Source of the DNA: Branchiostoma floridae
Lineage: Eukaryota > Chordata > Leptocardii > Amphioxiformes > Branchiostomatidae
DNA: 64,000 nt
Reading direction: 5' to 3'
Assembly: GCF_000003815.2 (NCBI RefSeq)
Contig: NC_049989.1
Location: 13,667,764 to 13,731,763 of the forward strand
Both the position numbers and the translations under genes were made by a program. Of the stretch, positions 63,725-64,000 are shown in pieces; the first letter of the stretch is position 1; every line of letters begins with the position of its first letter. The notes beneath the pieces are model-generated. The model saw only the letters and a list, made by a program, of their open reading frames with translations, ran no database searches and was not told the origin of the DNA.

Positions 63725-64000
63725 GTCCATTGTACCAAATTAATCAGAAAGTACTCCATCCCAAAAGGATGGTTTAATCATAGGCTTTCTATTCACCAAA
63801 GTTATGATAAAATCAAATCATAAATCACAAGTCAACTAATATGATGTGTCAACGAATGACAAATACGTTGAATGATGTAGTTAAAATCGGCCGTTCTTGA
63901 TTACTGTTGGCACAATTTTAATATTTCACGTAGGGTACATAACATGGAGGTGTGAACTTTTCCACTTTGTCAACCCAGTTAGTTTGTCAGCGTTCTCATA

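Overview
The window is a piece of a eukaryotic, most likely invertebrate chordate, genome. Genes are split by introns with GT-AG boundaries, the intergenic and intronic DNA is full of short inverted-repeat transposons, tRNA-derived SINEs and broken LINEs, and the only confidently identified protein-coding gene is an animal nitric oxide synthase (NOS). A PDZ-bearing (neuronal-type) NOS together with this repeat style fits amphioxus (Branchiostoma) best. That species call is inference and was not verified.

Layout. From 620 to 21095, on the minus strand, lies the 5' part of the NOS gene. Seven coding exons are visible: 20992-20153, 5898-5738, 4859-4697, 4432-4341, 2741-2600, 1756-1617 and 791-620. 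Their phases agree and they sum to exactly 1710 nt, or 570 codons. They encode an N-terminal PDZ domain with the nNOS-type beta-finger, a Ser/Thr-rich linker, the CxxxxC zinc-tetrathiolate motif, the haem-ligand Cys region and the arginine-binding TEIG loop. The rest of the oxygenase domain, the calmodulin site and the reductase domain lie beyond the left edge. A 14.25-kb intron separates the PDZ exon from the oxygenase exons.

The introns hold a (CAT)n tract, a 21-bp palindromic minisatellite, a 250-bp fold-back element, three copies of a roughly 0.9-1.3-kb transposon with co-varying ends, a 147-bp tandem array split by an 803-bp transposon, and a 17-bp minisatellite (14596-15450).

From 21.1 kb to the right edge I see no secure cellular gene. 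One possible short first exon (33228-33179) and one possible promoter or first exon (about 59887-59505), both minus strand, are offered as weak candidates. The rest is a mosaic. It includes several miniature inverted-repeat transposon families (3-bp TTA or TA target duplications), at least five LINE fragments (one with recognisable reverse-transcriptase motifs), about a dozen tRNA-derived SINE pieces, a poly(A)-tailed retrocopy of a transcript 3' end flanked by a 13-bp duplication (31819-32351), a 57-bp minisatellite, and (AC)n, (TA)n and (CCAA)n microsatellites.

No bacterial genes, CRISPR arrays, rRNA genes or viral genes were recognised. The most informative new-looking structures are the 'subterminal covariation' transposon family (3108-4026, 11027-12104, 15804-17147) and a miniature transposon family that carries a fixed 44-bp LINE tail in both local copies.
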